Below are positions 47,880 through 55,700 of a stretch of DNA of 64,000 nt, piece by piece. Position numbers and translations under genes: made by a program. The stretch covers positions 62,001 through 126,000 of the forward strand of contig JAFGBR010000039.1 of NCBI GenBank assembly GCA_016933045.1, read 5' to 3'. The first letter of the stretch is position 1. Each line of letters opens with the position of its first letter. The notes under the pieces are model-generated. The model saw only the letters and a program-made list of their open reading frames with translations, ran no database searches and had not been told where the DNA came from. This DNA is from Marinilabiliaceae bacterium. Its GTDB lineage: Bacteria; Bacteroidota; Bacteroidia; Bacteroidales; Marinilabiliaceae.

Positions 47880-50174
47880 ATGAGACTATTTACAAGAGGT
47901 TGGTTCATCTTTTTTATCTTCTTTACTTGTATCTTCATTTCGAAGGGAAATGAATCGTATTTTAACACTAAACAAAAAATTCTCCTGCTTAACTCCTATC
48001 ACAAAGGTTTTAAATGGACTGATGATATTACAGAAGAAGTTCAAAAGCATTTTCACAATAATGACAATTATTCTCTTTTTATCGAGTTCATGGATTCTAA
48101 ACGATTTCAAGACTCAAGTTATTTTAAGGCTCTTGCAAAACTTTACATTAAAAAATATAATAGCATTAAATTCAATGGTATTATTTGCAGCGACAATAAC
48201 GCACTCGACTTTATTATTGAATATGGAGACTCAATATGGGGAAAACCACCAATAGTATTTTGCGGAATAAACAACCCTTTAAATTACAGAAACATTGACA
48301 CAACACGTATTTTTGGGGTAAATGAACAAATTGATTTTAAATCGACAATTAAATGTGCTATCACTATACAACCCAATTTAAATGAATTTATTATTATTGG
48401 CGATAAAACAAGAAGCTTTACTATTTTTTACCAACAATTTTTAGAAGCTATAAAATCATACAACGGCAAAATTTCACACCGCTTGTTTATTGTAACAGAC
48501 ACTCATTCTCTTAAAAAACTGCTTTCTAAAATTAATCCATCACATAAAGCAATCTATCTGCTTAGCTTATATATAAACAAAAATGGCTCTACTAACGAAA
48601 TGGCAAAAGAAGCTTACGATATATTTAGTAAGTTTAAAATTCCGGTTTATGGCAACTGGGATTTTCTATTCCCCAATTTAATTATTGGTGGGAAAATTAT
48701 CAAAGGCTCAAACCAGGGTAAACTTGCTTCTGAATTAATGATAAAAAAAATTCATTCCCCTCATATTTCAATCCCTTATATTTCAAGTTGTAAACAAGAA
48801 TGGGTTTTCGACCAACAACTACTTGAAAAATTTAACATAAACAAAAAACTTCTTCCTCCAAACTCTCAAATTGTTAATAACGAATCCTCTTTTTTATTTA
48901 AATATAAAAAAGAAGGTTCAATTGTTATTGGAGTTATTATATTTTTAATTATAATAATTCTATTACTTATATCGAATACAATTCAGCGCAGAAAAGCCGA
49001 ATTAGAATTACTTGTTAGTGAAAACCGGTTAGAACTGGCACTTGAAGGTGCGAAACAAGGTTTATGGGATGTAAATATCAATAACAAAACATTCTATGTT
49101 AATCAGCAATTTGCATCTCTTTTAGGGTATTCAAATCCCCAAGATATGAATATATCACTTTCAAACTGGGAAAACTTCTTTTACGCCGATGACATGGATC
49201 ATTTAAAAGAAACTCTTTACTTGCATAACATAAAAAAACTCGATTCAATAAACTGCGAAGTACGATTAATTAAAAAATCAAAAGATTTTGAATGGTTTGC
49301 TATTCATGGAAAAATAACTGAAAATGATAAAGATAAACCAATACGCATTACTGGTTCTATACTAAACATTAATAACCAAAAAACATTTGAATCTGAACTC
49401 TTAAATGCAAAAAATAAAGCCGAAGAATCAGATAGACTAAAATCTTCGTTCTTAGCTAACATGTCGCACGAAATACGCACACCTATGAATGCTATTTTAG
49501 GTTTTGCCGATATCGTAACCAGCGATTTAGTTAATCAAAAGGAAAGAAACTCCTACCTTTCATTAATTAAAAAAAGTGGAGAAAGCCTGCTAACTTTAAT
49601 CAACGACATCATCGACATATCAAAAATTGAATCCGGTCAACTGGTTATTACCCCCGAAGTTTTCAATCTTAATAATCTTTTAACCCACATCGAAAAAATT
49701 ACTAATACTCTTATTGCAAATTCCGAAAAAAACATTCATTTTATTATTAAAAAAGATACTAAAAATGAAGATTTATTAATAACGGCCGACCCCCACCGCC
49801 TCGAACAAATATTACTTAATTTAATAACAAATTCTATAAAATTTACATCAACCGGATTCATTGAATTAGAATATATTATTGAAAACAAAAACACTTTAAC
49901 ATTTAATATTAAAGATTCAGGAATTGGCATTAGCGATGAACATAAAAAAATAATTTTCGAACGTTTCAGGCAAGCCGATGAGTCAACTGCAAAAAAATTT
50001 GGCGGTACCGGCTTAGGGCTTGCTATTTGTAACAGTTTAATAAAAATGATGGGGGGTAATATTAGTGTTGATTCAACCCCGGGTATGGGTTCTAATTTTA
50101 GTTTTAAAATAGAAACTAAATTCATAAACTTCGATTTTTTAAACGAAGATCAATCTCTTTATAACCAAAATTAA
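47880..50174 (+). CDS. Sensor histidine kinase with ABC-substrate-binding-like periplasmic domain and PAS
   Basis: The 764-residue protein begins with a signal or anchor sequence (FIFFIFFTCIFIS). It has a periplasmic domain (about 30-335) resembling ABC-type periplasmic binding proteins, starting KILLLNSYHKGFKWTDDITEEV with a CSDNNALDFI segment. Then follow a transmembrane helix (about 347-370), a PAS domain (about 385-505, LALEGAKQGLWDVNINNKTF), HisKA with H530 in NMSHEIRTPMNAILGFAD, and HATPase_c with N-box LNLITNSIKFT and G-boxes DSGIGIS and GGTGLGLAI. No receiver or output domain is present and no response regulator lies nearby. It is divergent from the ECF-sigma transporter operon, which may only be coincidence. 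Confidence 0.9.
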   Translation: MRLFTRGWFIFFIFFTCIFISKGNESYFNTKQKILLLNSYHKGFKWTDDITEEVQKHFHNNDNYSLFIEFMDSKRFQDSSYFKALAKLYIKKYNSIKFNGIICSDNNALDFIIEYGDSIWGKPPIVFCGINNPLNYRNIDTTRIFGVNEQIDFKSTIKCAITIQPNLNEFIIIGDKTRSFTIFYQQFLEAIKSYNGKISHRLFIVTDTHSLKKLLSKINPSHKAIYLLSLYINKNGSTNEMAKEAYDIFSKFKIPVYGNWDFLFPNLIIGGKIIKGSNQGKLASELMIKKIHSPHISIPYISSCKQEWVFDQQLLEKFNINKKLLPPNSQIVNNESSFLFKYKKEGSIVIGVIIFLIIIILLLISNTIQRRKAELELLVSENRLELALEGAKQGLWDVNINNKTFYVNQQFASLLGYSNPQDMNISLSNWENFFYADDMDHLKETLYLHNIKKLDSINCEVRLIKKSKDFEWFAIHGKITENDKDKPIRITGSILNINNQKTFESELLNAKNKAEESDRLKSSFLANMSHEIRTPMNAILGFADIVTSDLVNQKERNSYLSLIKKSGESLLTLINDIIDISKIESGQLVITPEVFNLNNLLTHIEKITNTLIANSEKNIHFIIKKDTKNEDLLITADPHRLEQILLNLITNSIKFTSTGFIELEYIIENKNTLTFNIKDSGIGISDEHKKIIFERFRQADESTAKKFGGTGLGLAICNSLIKMMGGNISVDSTPGMGSNFSFKIETKFINFDFLNEDQSLYNQN

Positions 50175-50184
50175 TTTTCAATTC

Positions 50185-50892
50185 ATGGAGCTCTTTTTTG
50201 AACCTTCAATAACACCTGGTGTAACCATTTTAAACGAACATGAGAGTAAGCACTGCATTAATGTTTTACGAAAAAAAACAGATAGTACTATTAATGTTAC
50301 CAATGGTAAGGGAGACTTATTCCTATGCAAAATAATTGAAGCTAATTCAAAAGGCTGTAAAATTGAACTAATTGAAACTATTAAAACCGAATTATTAAAA
50401 CCGCACATACACGTTGCAATTGCTCCTACAAAAAACATTGAACGTTTTGAATGGTTTCTCGAAAAAGCAACCGAAATTGGCATTTCAGAAATAACACCAC
50501 TAATTTGCTTTCATTCGGAAAGACGAAATATCAGAATCGACAGATGCCATAAAATAATTGTTTCAGCCATGAAACAATCTCTTAAATTTACCATTCCAAT
50601 TCTTAACGAACCGGTTAAATTCAAGCACTTTATTAAAAACAATTCATCACCAAATCGCTTTATTGCTTACTGTGATTATAATTCTAATAAAAAACTACTT
50701 AAACATGCTTATTCCAAAAACAATGATGCTTTAATTCTTATTGGTCCTGAAGGTGATTTTTCTATACAAGAAATTGATGATGCATTTAACAATAATTTCA
50801 TCCCAATATCACTTGGGAAAAATCGCTTACGAACAGAAACAGCTGGTATTGTAGCTTGCAATACCTTTTCCTTAATTAATGAAGATGAATAA
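50185..50892 (+). CDS. rsmE: 16S rRNA (uracil-N3)-methyltransferase RsmE
   Basis: RsmE methylates N3 of U1498 (E. coli numbering) in 16S rRNA with S-adenosylmethionine. The 235-residue protein has an N-terminal PUA-like RNA-binding part (about 1-70, with HESKHCINVLRK) and a C-terminal SPOUT (trefoil-knot) methyltransferase domain. The family signatures are ATEIGISEITPL, SAMKQSLKF, LIGPEGDFS and ISLGKNRLRTETA, the last two forming the SAM-binding knot. It starts 10 bp after the sensor kinase stop and may be co-transcribed with it. It converges on the Rrf2 gene with a single base between the stop codons. Confidence 0.96.
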   Translation: MELFFEPSITPGVTILNEHESKHCINVLRKKTDSTINVTNGKGDLFLCKIIEANSKGCKIELIETIKTELLKPHIHVAIAPTKNIERFEWFLEKATEIGISEITPLICFHSERRNIRIDRCHKIIVSAMKQSLKFTIPILNEPVKFKHFIKNNSSPNRFIAYCDYNSNKKLLKHAYSKNNDALILIGPEGDFSIQEIDDAFNNNFIPISLGKNRLRTETAGIVACNTFSLINEDE

Positions 50893-50893
50893 C

Positions 50894-51292
50894 TTACAAG
50901 TATTTATCCAATGTTTGTGTACGTAAATAATTAACAAATTCAACCGTTATTCTATGAGATACATCTCCCATAATACATTGTCCAAATGGACATTCTTCTT
51001 TATTACCTGGACAATCCTGATTCTCTAGTTTTCCTTCTATTGCTTCATAAATATCAAGCAAATTTATCTCTTCAGGTTTCTTTTTTAACACAAATCCTCC
51101 CGATGGCCCTCTATTGGAGGTTACAAAATTCTCTTTTGCCAAACGTTGCATAACCTTTGCCACATGATGTTTTGAACTACCAATTCTCTCGGCAATCATA
51201 TTAACATTAAGTTTTTCATTCGACATGGCTATCAATGTCATACTATGCAATCCAATTGTTGCTGCTTCCGAAAGTGATACTAAATTTGACAT
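50894..51292 (-). CDS. Rrf2-family transcriptional regulator
   Basis: A 132-residue winged-helix regulator of the Rrf2 family. The N-terminal DNA-binding part (about 5-75) has VNMIAERIGSSKHHVAKVMQRLAKENFV and the RGPSGGF wing motif. The effector region has three closely spaced cysteines in CPGNKEECPFGQC (about residues 94-106), the arrangement that binds an iron-sulfur cluster in IscR, NsrR and RsrR-type members. It may therefore sense redox state, NO or iron-sulfur supply. The target genes are not evident; no iron-sulfur assembly genes are in the window. Confidence 0.9.
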   Translation of the reverse strand: MSNLVSLSEAATIGLHSMTLIAMSNEKLNVNMIAERIGSSKHHVAKVMQRLAKENFVTSNRGPSGGFVLKKKPEEINLLDIYEAIEGKLENQDCPGNKEECPFGQCIMGDVSHRITVEFVNYLRTQTLDKYL

Positions 51293-51348
51293 TTTAAGTA
51301 ATTAAACCCCTAAAATACTTATTTTTTTTATTCTTATCTTATTTTTCA

Positions 51349-51390
51349 TAAATAATAAAGCCCACTAACAAATTAGTAGGCTTTATTATT
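51349..51390 (-). terminator. Terminator of the PPi-phosphofructokinase gene
   Basis: AATAATAAAGCC (51351-51362) pairs with GGCTTTATTATT (51379-51390), with inner ACTAA/TTAGT pairing (51364-51368 and 51373-51377) and a small loop. It lies 17 bp beyond the stop codon of the minus-strand gene ending at 51407 and separates it from the Rrf2 gene. Confidence 0.85.
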
Positions 51391-51406
51391 TATTCATAAT
51401 AAAATA

Positions 51407-53056
51407 TTATTTCAATTTTTCCAAAACAATAGTTTTGGTTGGTGCATCACACACTTCAGTTGGCCCAAAATACTGAATTGGACCCGGATAAACATACTTT
51501 GTATTAATAGCCCAATCATCACGATTTTCAACTAATTTTCGGAATGGCGCTCCATCTAGTTCAACCAAAGCTTTTTGAATAACAGGCTTCATGTGTCCAT
51601 GACGTTTTTCCATATTCATCATCATTGTAATAGGCACTCCACCTGCAATCCACTGATTGGCTGGCGCTGTTAAATTACGAACAGATGACATATATCCAGT
51701 TTTTCCGGCTCCTATTAATACCGAAGCTGTTTGACCCAACGAATAACAATAATCAGCATCAAAATTTGATGGTGCGGCACAACGTCCTTCATATCCAAAG
51801 AAATGAGGCTGTCCTTTAAACTTACCATTATATTCACCAGTCTTTTTCATCTCTTTAAGATGTGTCTTTACCATATCTATTAACAACTTTTCTGTTTCAA
51901 TCATTGACACCTGAACATTTCCATGTGGGTCACGATCTAACATTAACTGGTTGGCAAATGTATTTGGCAATGAATTAAAAACAGTTGCTGATTCGGGAGA
52001 TAGCTTTGATGCAACAAATTCTCTCTTTTCTTTATTACTTTCAAGCTTATTAACATCTGCATCATAATGAGCCAATAAATCATTTAATTCTGCAATTAAC
52101 TTTTTAATGGCAGGTATAAACTCAACTAATCCTTCAGGAATAAGTACAATACCAAAATCATCACCGTTTGCCGAACGATTAACAACTGCTTGCGCAATAT
52201 CTCCAACAACATCATCCAATGTTTGTCCTTTCTTCTCAACCTCCTCCGAAACAATAACCACATTTGGCTGAGTTTGCAAACCACACTCAAGTGCAATATG
52301 CGAAGCCGATCGTCCCATCAACTTAATAAAATGCCAATACTTCTTAGCAGAATTAGCATCTCTCTGAATATTTCCAATTAATTCACTATAAACTTTACAT
52401 GCAGTGTCAAATCCAAATGATGTTTCGATCCACTTGTTTTTCAAATCTCCATCAATTGTTTTTGGCACCCCAATAACCTGAACTCCTGTTTTGTTTTGAG
52501 CATAATACTCTGCTAATACACAAGCATTTGTATTTGAATCATCTCCTCCAATAATCACAAGAGCCTTAACATTCAATTTTTTACAATTCTCCAATCCTTT
52601 ATCAAATTGTGAAGTCTCTTCTAACTTTGTACGTCCCGATCCAATTATATCGAATCCTCCTGTGTTTCTGTAATGATCAATAATATCACTGGTTAATTCC
52701 ATATACTTATTATCAACCAAACCACCTGGACCTCCCATAAATCCATACAACTTACTATCAGGATTTATTTTCTTCAACCCGTCAAATAATCCCGAAATAA
52801 CATTATGGCCACCTGGGGCTTGTCCTCCCGACAAAATTACACCTACATTTATGGCCGGAAGATTCTCTTTTTCTTCTGACTTTTCAAATGTTATTACCGG
52901 CATTCCATAAGTATTAGGAAATAACTTTGAAATATCAGCCTGGTCAGCAACAGATTCGGTCTTCTGTCCTTCAACAATCTTAACACTACCTTTTAATACG
53001 TCCGGAATTTTTGGAACATACTTCTCTCTGGCAATTTGTAATGCACTTTTAATCAT
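51407..53056 (-). CDS. pfp: Diphosphate--fructose-6-phosphate 1-phosphotransferase (long PPi-PFK)
   Basis: This enzyme phosphorylates fructose 6-phosphate to fructose 1,6-bisphosphate reversibly, using pyrophosphate in place of ATP, in cytoplasmic glycolysis and gluconeogenesis. The 549 residues match the long (plant beta-subunit-like) bacterial PPi-PFKs. The PPi-type signature is present: GGDDS at 170-174, where ATP enzymes have GGDGS, and PKTIDGD at 198-204 with the lysine found in PPi enzymes. The N-terminal [14 protein letters not shown] and the [19 protein letters not shown] segment confirm the family. It is a single gene with its own terminator, divergent from a second phosphofructokinase gene. 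Confidence 0.95.
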   Translation of the reverse strand: MIKSALQIAREKYVPKIPDVLKGSVKIVEGQKTESVADQADISKLFPNTYGMPVITFEKSEEKENLPAINVGVILSGGQAPGGHNVISGLFDGLKKINPDSKLYGFMGGPGGLVDNKYMELTSDIIDHYRNTGGFDIIGSGRTKLEETSQFDKGLENCKKLNVKALVIIGGDDSNTNACVLAEYYAQNKTGVQVIGVPKTIDGDLKNKWIETSFGFDTACKVYSELIGNIQRDANSAKKYWHFIKLMGRSASHIALECGLQTQPNVVIVSEEVEKKGQTLDDVVGDIAQAVVNRSANGDDFGIVLIPEGLVEFIPAIKKLIAELNDLLAHYDADVNKLESNKEKREFVASKLSPESATVFNSLPNTFANQLMLDRDPHGNVQVSMIETEKLLIDMVKTHLKEMKKTGEYNGKFKGQPHFFGYEGRCAAPSNFDADYCYSLGQTASVLIGAGKTGYMSSVRNLTAPANQWIAGGVPITMMMNMEKRHGHMKPVIQKALVELDGAPFRKLVENRDDWAINTKYVYPGPIQYFGPTEVCDAPTKTIVLEKLK

Positions 53057-53267
53057 TGCAATTAATTTTTACTATTATCTCTATTGTTCAATTCTATTTT
53101 TTTAACAAATGCAAATTTGACGATTATTTTGAAAACAAAAAAACCGATATAGATTTATTTACAAATCAACATAAAACAGTCTCATTTCATTACAATTTAT
53201 TCAAATAATATTAAATAATGCTAAAAAGAACAAACTTAAAAATACCCTTATTACAAATTTTAATCAT

Positions 53268-53275
53268 TAAATTTG
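53268..53275 (+). promoter_or_regulatory. Candidate -7 element for the second phosphofructokinase gene
   Basis: TAAATTTG matches TAnnTTTG and lies about 28 bp before the ATG at 53304, giving a short leader of about 20 nt. There is no clear -33. The rest of the 247-bp divergent region 53057-53303 shows no other feature I can name. Confidence 0.4.
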
Positions 53276-53303
53276 ATTTTTTACTATCTGAAAACAGATT
53301 ATC

Positions 53304-54521
53304 ATGACTCAGACTAAATCAAAACAAAAAACTATTGGGATTCTAACAGGTGGGGGCGACGTACCCGGTCTGAATCCGGCTATCAGAGCTGTTACCCTAA
53401 GGGCAATTCGTGAAGGTTACAGAGTTATTGGAATTAAAAACGGATGGAAAGGTTTAATTTCTATTGATCCTTCCAAACCCCTCGAAGATCAAGATTATTG
53501 TATGCTTTTGGATGAACAACTTGTTAATCGAATTGGACGGACAGGAGGTACTTTTCTCCACTCTAGCCGAACTAAAGCTGATAAAGTTCCATTAATAAAC
53601 ATACCTGATCATTTAACTAATAAATATAAAGAAGACTACAACGATTTAACTGATGAAGCCATTTCAAACATTAAGTATATTGGTATCGATTACTTAATTC
53701 CTATTGGTGGCGATGATACATTAAGTTATGCCGTTAGACTTCACAAAGCAGGTATTAAACTAATAGCTATTCCTAAAACCATGGATGGTGATGTTCCGGG
53801 TACTGAATATTGCATTGGATTTAGCACATGTGTTACACGAACCATAGAACTTACTCAGGCTTTACGTACTTGCGCCGGTTCTCACGAACGATTCCTTGTT
53901 TTAGAAGTATTTGGACGTAATGCAGGATTTTCTGCCTTACTTCCAACTGTTGGGGGTGCTGCTGATCGTTGTGTTATTCCTGAATATCCATTCAACATTG
54001 AACACCTTACCGAATTAATGGTTAAAGATCGTAAAAACAACCCCAGCCACTATTCTGTTGTTTTAGTATCTGAAGGTGCTACATTTAACGGTAGTGATAT
54101 TATTTATCAAAGTATGGAAGCCGATGAATTTGGCCATCGTAAACTAGGTGGAATTGGGGAACTGGTAGGTCAACAATTGCGTAAAATTTCTCCCAAATTC
54201 AATAACGGAAAAGAAATTAATGTTATTAATCAACGATTAGGCTATTTAGTCCGATCGGGTCATCCCGATGCTCTCGACACAATTGTTCCTACTGCATATG
54301 CTAATTTAGCTCTTGATCTTATTCGCAAAGATATTTATGGAAGAATGGTTTGTATACACGATGGTCAATATTCTCATATTTCAATTGAAGCTGTAAAAAA
54401 GGATGTAAATGGAGAAAGTACTAAACGTGTTAATGTTGAAAAATTTTACGATACTAACAGGTATAGACCAAAATATGAGTACATAATTGGCGAACCTCTG
54501 TTAATTTTAACAAGAGATTAA
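53304..54521 (+). CDS. pfkA: 6-phosphofructokinase family protein with PPi-type signature (405 aa)
   Basis: A 405-residue phosphofructokinase. The N-terminus has the phosphate loop GILTGGGDVPGLNPAIR, followed by GGTFLHSSRT. The phosphoryl-donor site reads IGGDDT (135-139) and the catalytic region PKTMDGDVPGTEYC (157-170). Aspartate instead of glycine in GGD(D/G), plus lysine in PKTxDGD, are the residues that mark PPi-dependent enzymes, so pyrophosphate is the predicted donor although many relatives are annotated as ATP-dependent. It belongs to a different, shorter clade than the divergent pfp gene. A hairpin terminator overlaps its stop codon. Confidence 0.9.
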   Translation: MTQTKSKQKTIGILTGGGDVPGLNPAIRAVTLRAIREGYRVIGIKNGWKGLISIDPSKPLEDQDYCMLLDEQLVNRIGRTGGTFLHSSRTKADKVPLINIPDHLTNKYKEDYNDLTDEAISNIKYIGIDYLIPIGGDDTLSYAVRLHKAGIKLIAIPKTMDGDVPGTEYCIGFSTCVTRTIELTQALRTCAGSHERFLVLEVFGRNAGFSALLPTVGGAADRCVIPEYPFNIEHLTELMVKDRKNNPSHYSVVLVSEGATFNGSDIIYQSMEADEFGHRKLGGIGELVGQQLRKISPKFNNGKEINVINQRLGYLVRSGHPDALDTIVPTAYANLALDLIRKDIYGRMVCIHDGQYSHISIEAVKKDVNGESTKRVNVEKFYDTNRYRPKYEYIIGEPLLILTRD

Positions 54522-54547
54522 AAAAGGAACTTTTAGGTTCCTTTTTT
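54520..54547 (+). terminator. Terminator after the second phosphofructokinase gene
   Basis: AAAAAAGGAAC (54520-54530) pairs with GTTCCTTTTTT (54537-54547) around the loop TTTTAG. The left arm begins within the stop codon. The A/T flanks would also let it end transcripts coming from the minus-strand small gene. Confidence 0.85.
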
Positions 54548-54599
54548 AATCTTATACATACCTTAAATAATTCAAACTCCTATTAAATAATTATTATTT

Positions 54600-54779
54600 C
54601 TAATGACTCGTTCGATTTTTATAAAATCCACGAATCTTTTTCTTCACTTTTTCAACTAATTTTTCGTCAGGAGAAATTCCTTCATCAATAAAAAATTCAT
54701 CTGGAAATAAGTCAAAAAAAATTAATAATTTTTCTGATACAGTTTCAAATTCATCCTCTGGTGTAAATGTTTTTATCAT
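54600..54779 (-). CDS. Small hypothetical protein (59 aa) downstream of an ECF sigma gene
   Basis: An intact frame from ATG at 54779 to TAG at 54600 encodes 59 residues starting MIKTFTPEDEFETVSEKLL and ending GFYKNRTSH. The first half is acidic and aromatic (FFDLFPDEFFIDEG), the second basic (KLVEKVKKKIR). There is no signal peptide and no membrane helix. It lies 59 bp after the sigma-factor gene on the same strand and is bounded downstream by a terminator-like hairpin, so it is probably the second gene of that transcript. I recognise no family. A small anti-sigma or sigma-modulating protein is one possibility suggested only by position. Confidence 0.6.
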   Translation of the reverse strand: MIKTFTPEDEFETVSEKLLIFFDLFPDEFFIDEGISPDEKLVEKVKKKIRGFYKNRTSH

Positions 54780-54838
54780 AGGCTTAACATTTAATTTTTA
54801 AAAAAAACGCAAAGCCTTTAATATTATTGTACAAAAAA

Positions 54839-55432
54839 CTAAACTATCAACGATATTTTTCTCTCTTCCATTATTTTACGAAGATTTAATATCGCATACC
54901 TCATTCTACCCAAAGCAGTATTTATACTCACATTAGTCTCTTCTGCTATCTCCTTAAAACTAAGCCCCTGAAAATGCCTCATATAAATTACATCCTTTTG
55001 TAATTTAGGAAGCAAATCAACCAGCCCGGATACCTCACTTAATAACTGATTATAAACAATTTTCTCTTCAACTGGTCGCTCGCAATGATTCAGTGAATTA
55101 TTTATTATATTATTGTTATTATCATCTACCGAAATAACACTCTGATTTTTATTCCGCCTATAATGATCTATTATTAAATTATGAGCTATTCGCATCATCC
55201 ACGATGCAAACTTACCATTCTCAATATACTTTTTTTCTTTTAATGATTGAAAAACCTTACAAAAAGTATCCTGAAAAATATCTTCTGCAAGATCCTTATT
55301 TTTTACTTGAATTAAAATATAAGTAAAAACTTTATTCTTATGCCTATCAATCAAAAAATCAATATATTCTTCTTTACCACAGACAAATCCGTTTACCAGT
55401 TGCTCATCTGTTAAAAGCTGCATATTTTTCAT
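54839..55432 (-). CDS. ECF-type RNA polymerase sigma factor
   Basis: The 197-residue protein has sigma region 2 (about 25-95: VKNKDLAEDIFQDTFCKVF and FASWMMRIAHNLIIDHYRR) and region 4 (about 135-190: LLPKLQKDVIYMRHFQGLSFKEIAEETNVSI in pieces, then NTALGRMRYAILNLRK). A poly-asparagine linker (DDNNNNIINNS) joins the two. It belongs to a sigma-70 ECF group common in Bacteroidota that lacks an adjacent membrane anti-sigma gene. The only downstream partner is the 59-residue protein. Its regulon is unknown. uvrA is divergent, 268 bp away. A second start (ATG at 55423) is possible. Confidence 0.9.
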   Translation of the reverse strand: MKNMQLLTDEQLVNGFVCGKEEYIDFLIDRHKNKVFTYILIQVKNKDLAEDIFQDTFCKVFQSLKEKKYIENGKFASWMMRIAHNLIIDHYRRNKNQSVISVDDNNNNIINNSLNHCERPVEEKIVYNQLLSEVSGLVDLLPKLQKDVIYMRHFQGLSFKEIAEETNVSINTALGRMRYAILNLRKIMEERKISLIV

Positions 55433-55619
55433 ATGTAACTATTTTTAGATTATAATGTAAACGTGTCTCCGATAGGCATTTCTATTTTGTAGTAAATAAT
55501 AAATTTTCAGGTTTAAAAAAAACAAAAAAAAATGAGAAAACCAAAAACTTTTCGTCTTTACAAAACAATAAACCACAAAAATATTCTATTAAATAAAGCA
55601 CTGTTTACCTACTATTATG

Positions 55620-55650
55620 TTTCAGGTTGCAATAACAATGGGTATCTTTG
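55620..55650 (+). promoter_or_regulatory. Promoter of uvrA (-33 TTTC, -7 TATCTTTG)
   Basis: TTTC at 55620-55623 (one mismatch to the -33 TTTG) is separated by 19 bp from TATCTTTG at 55643-55650, a full match to TAnnTTTG. Transcription would start near 55657, giving a leader of about 44 nt. No LexA-like palindrome is evident around it. Confidence 0.6.
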
Positions 55651-55700
55651 TAATCATTTTCAGGTTATGAACGAGCATAATTCGATAATCACAAACACGA

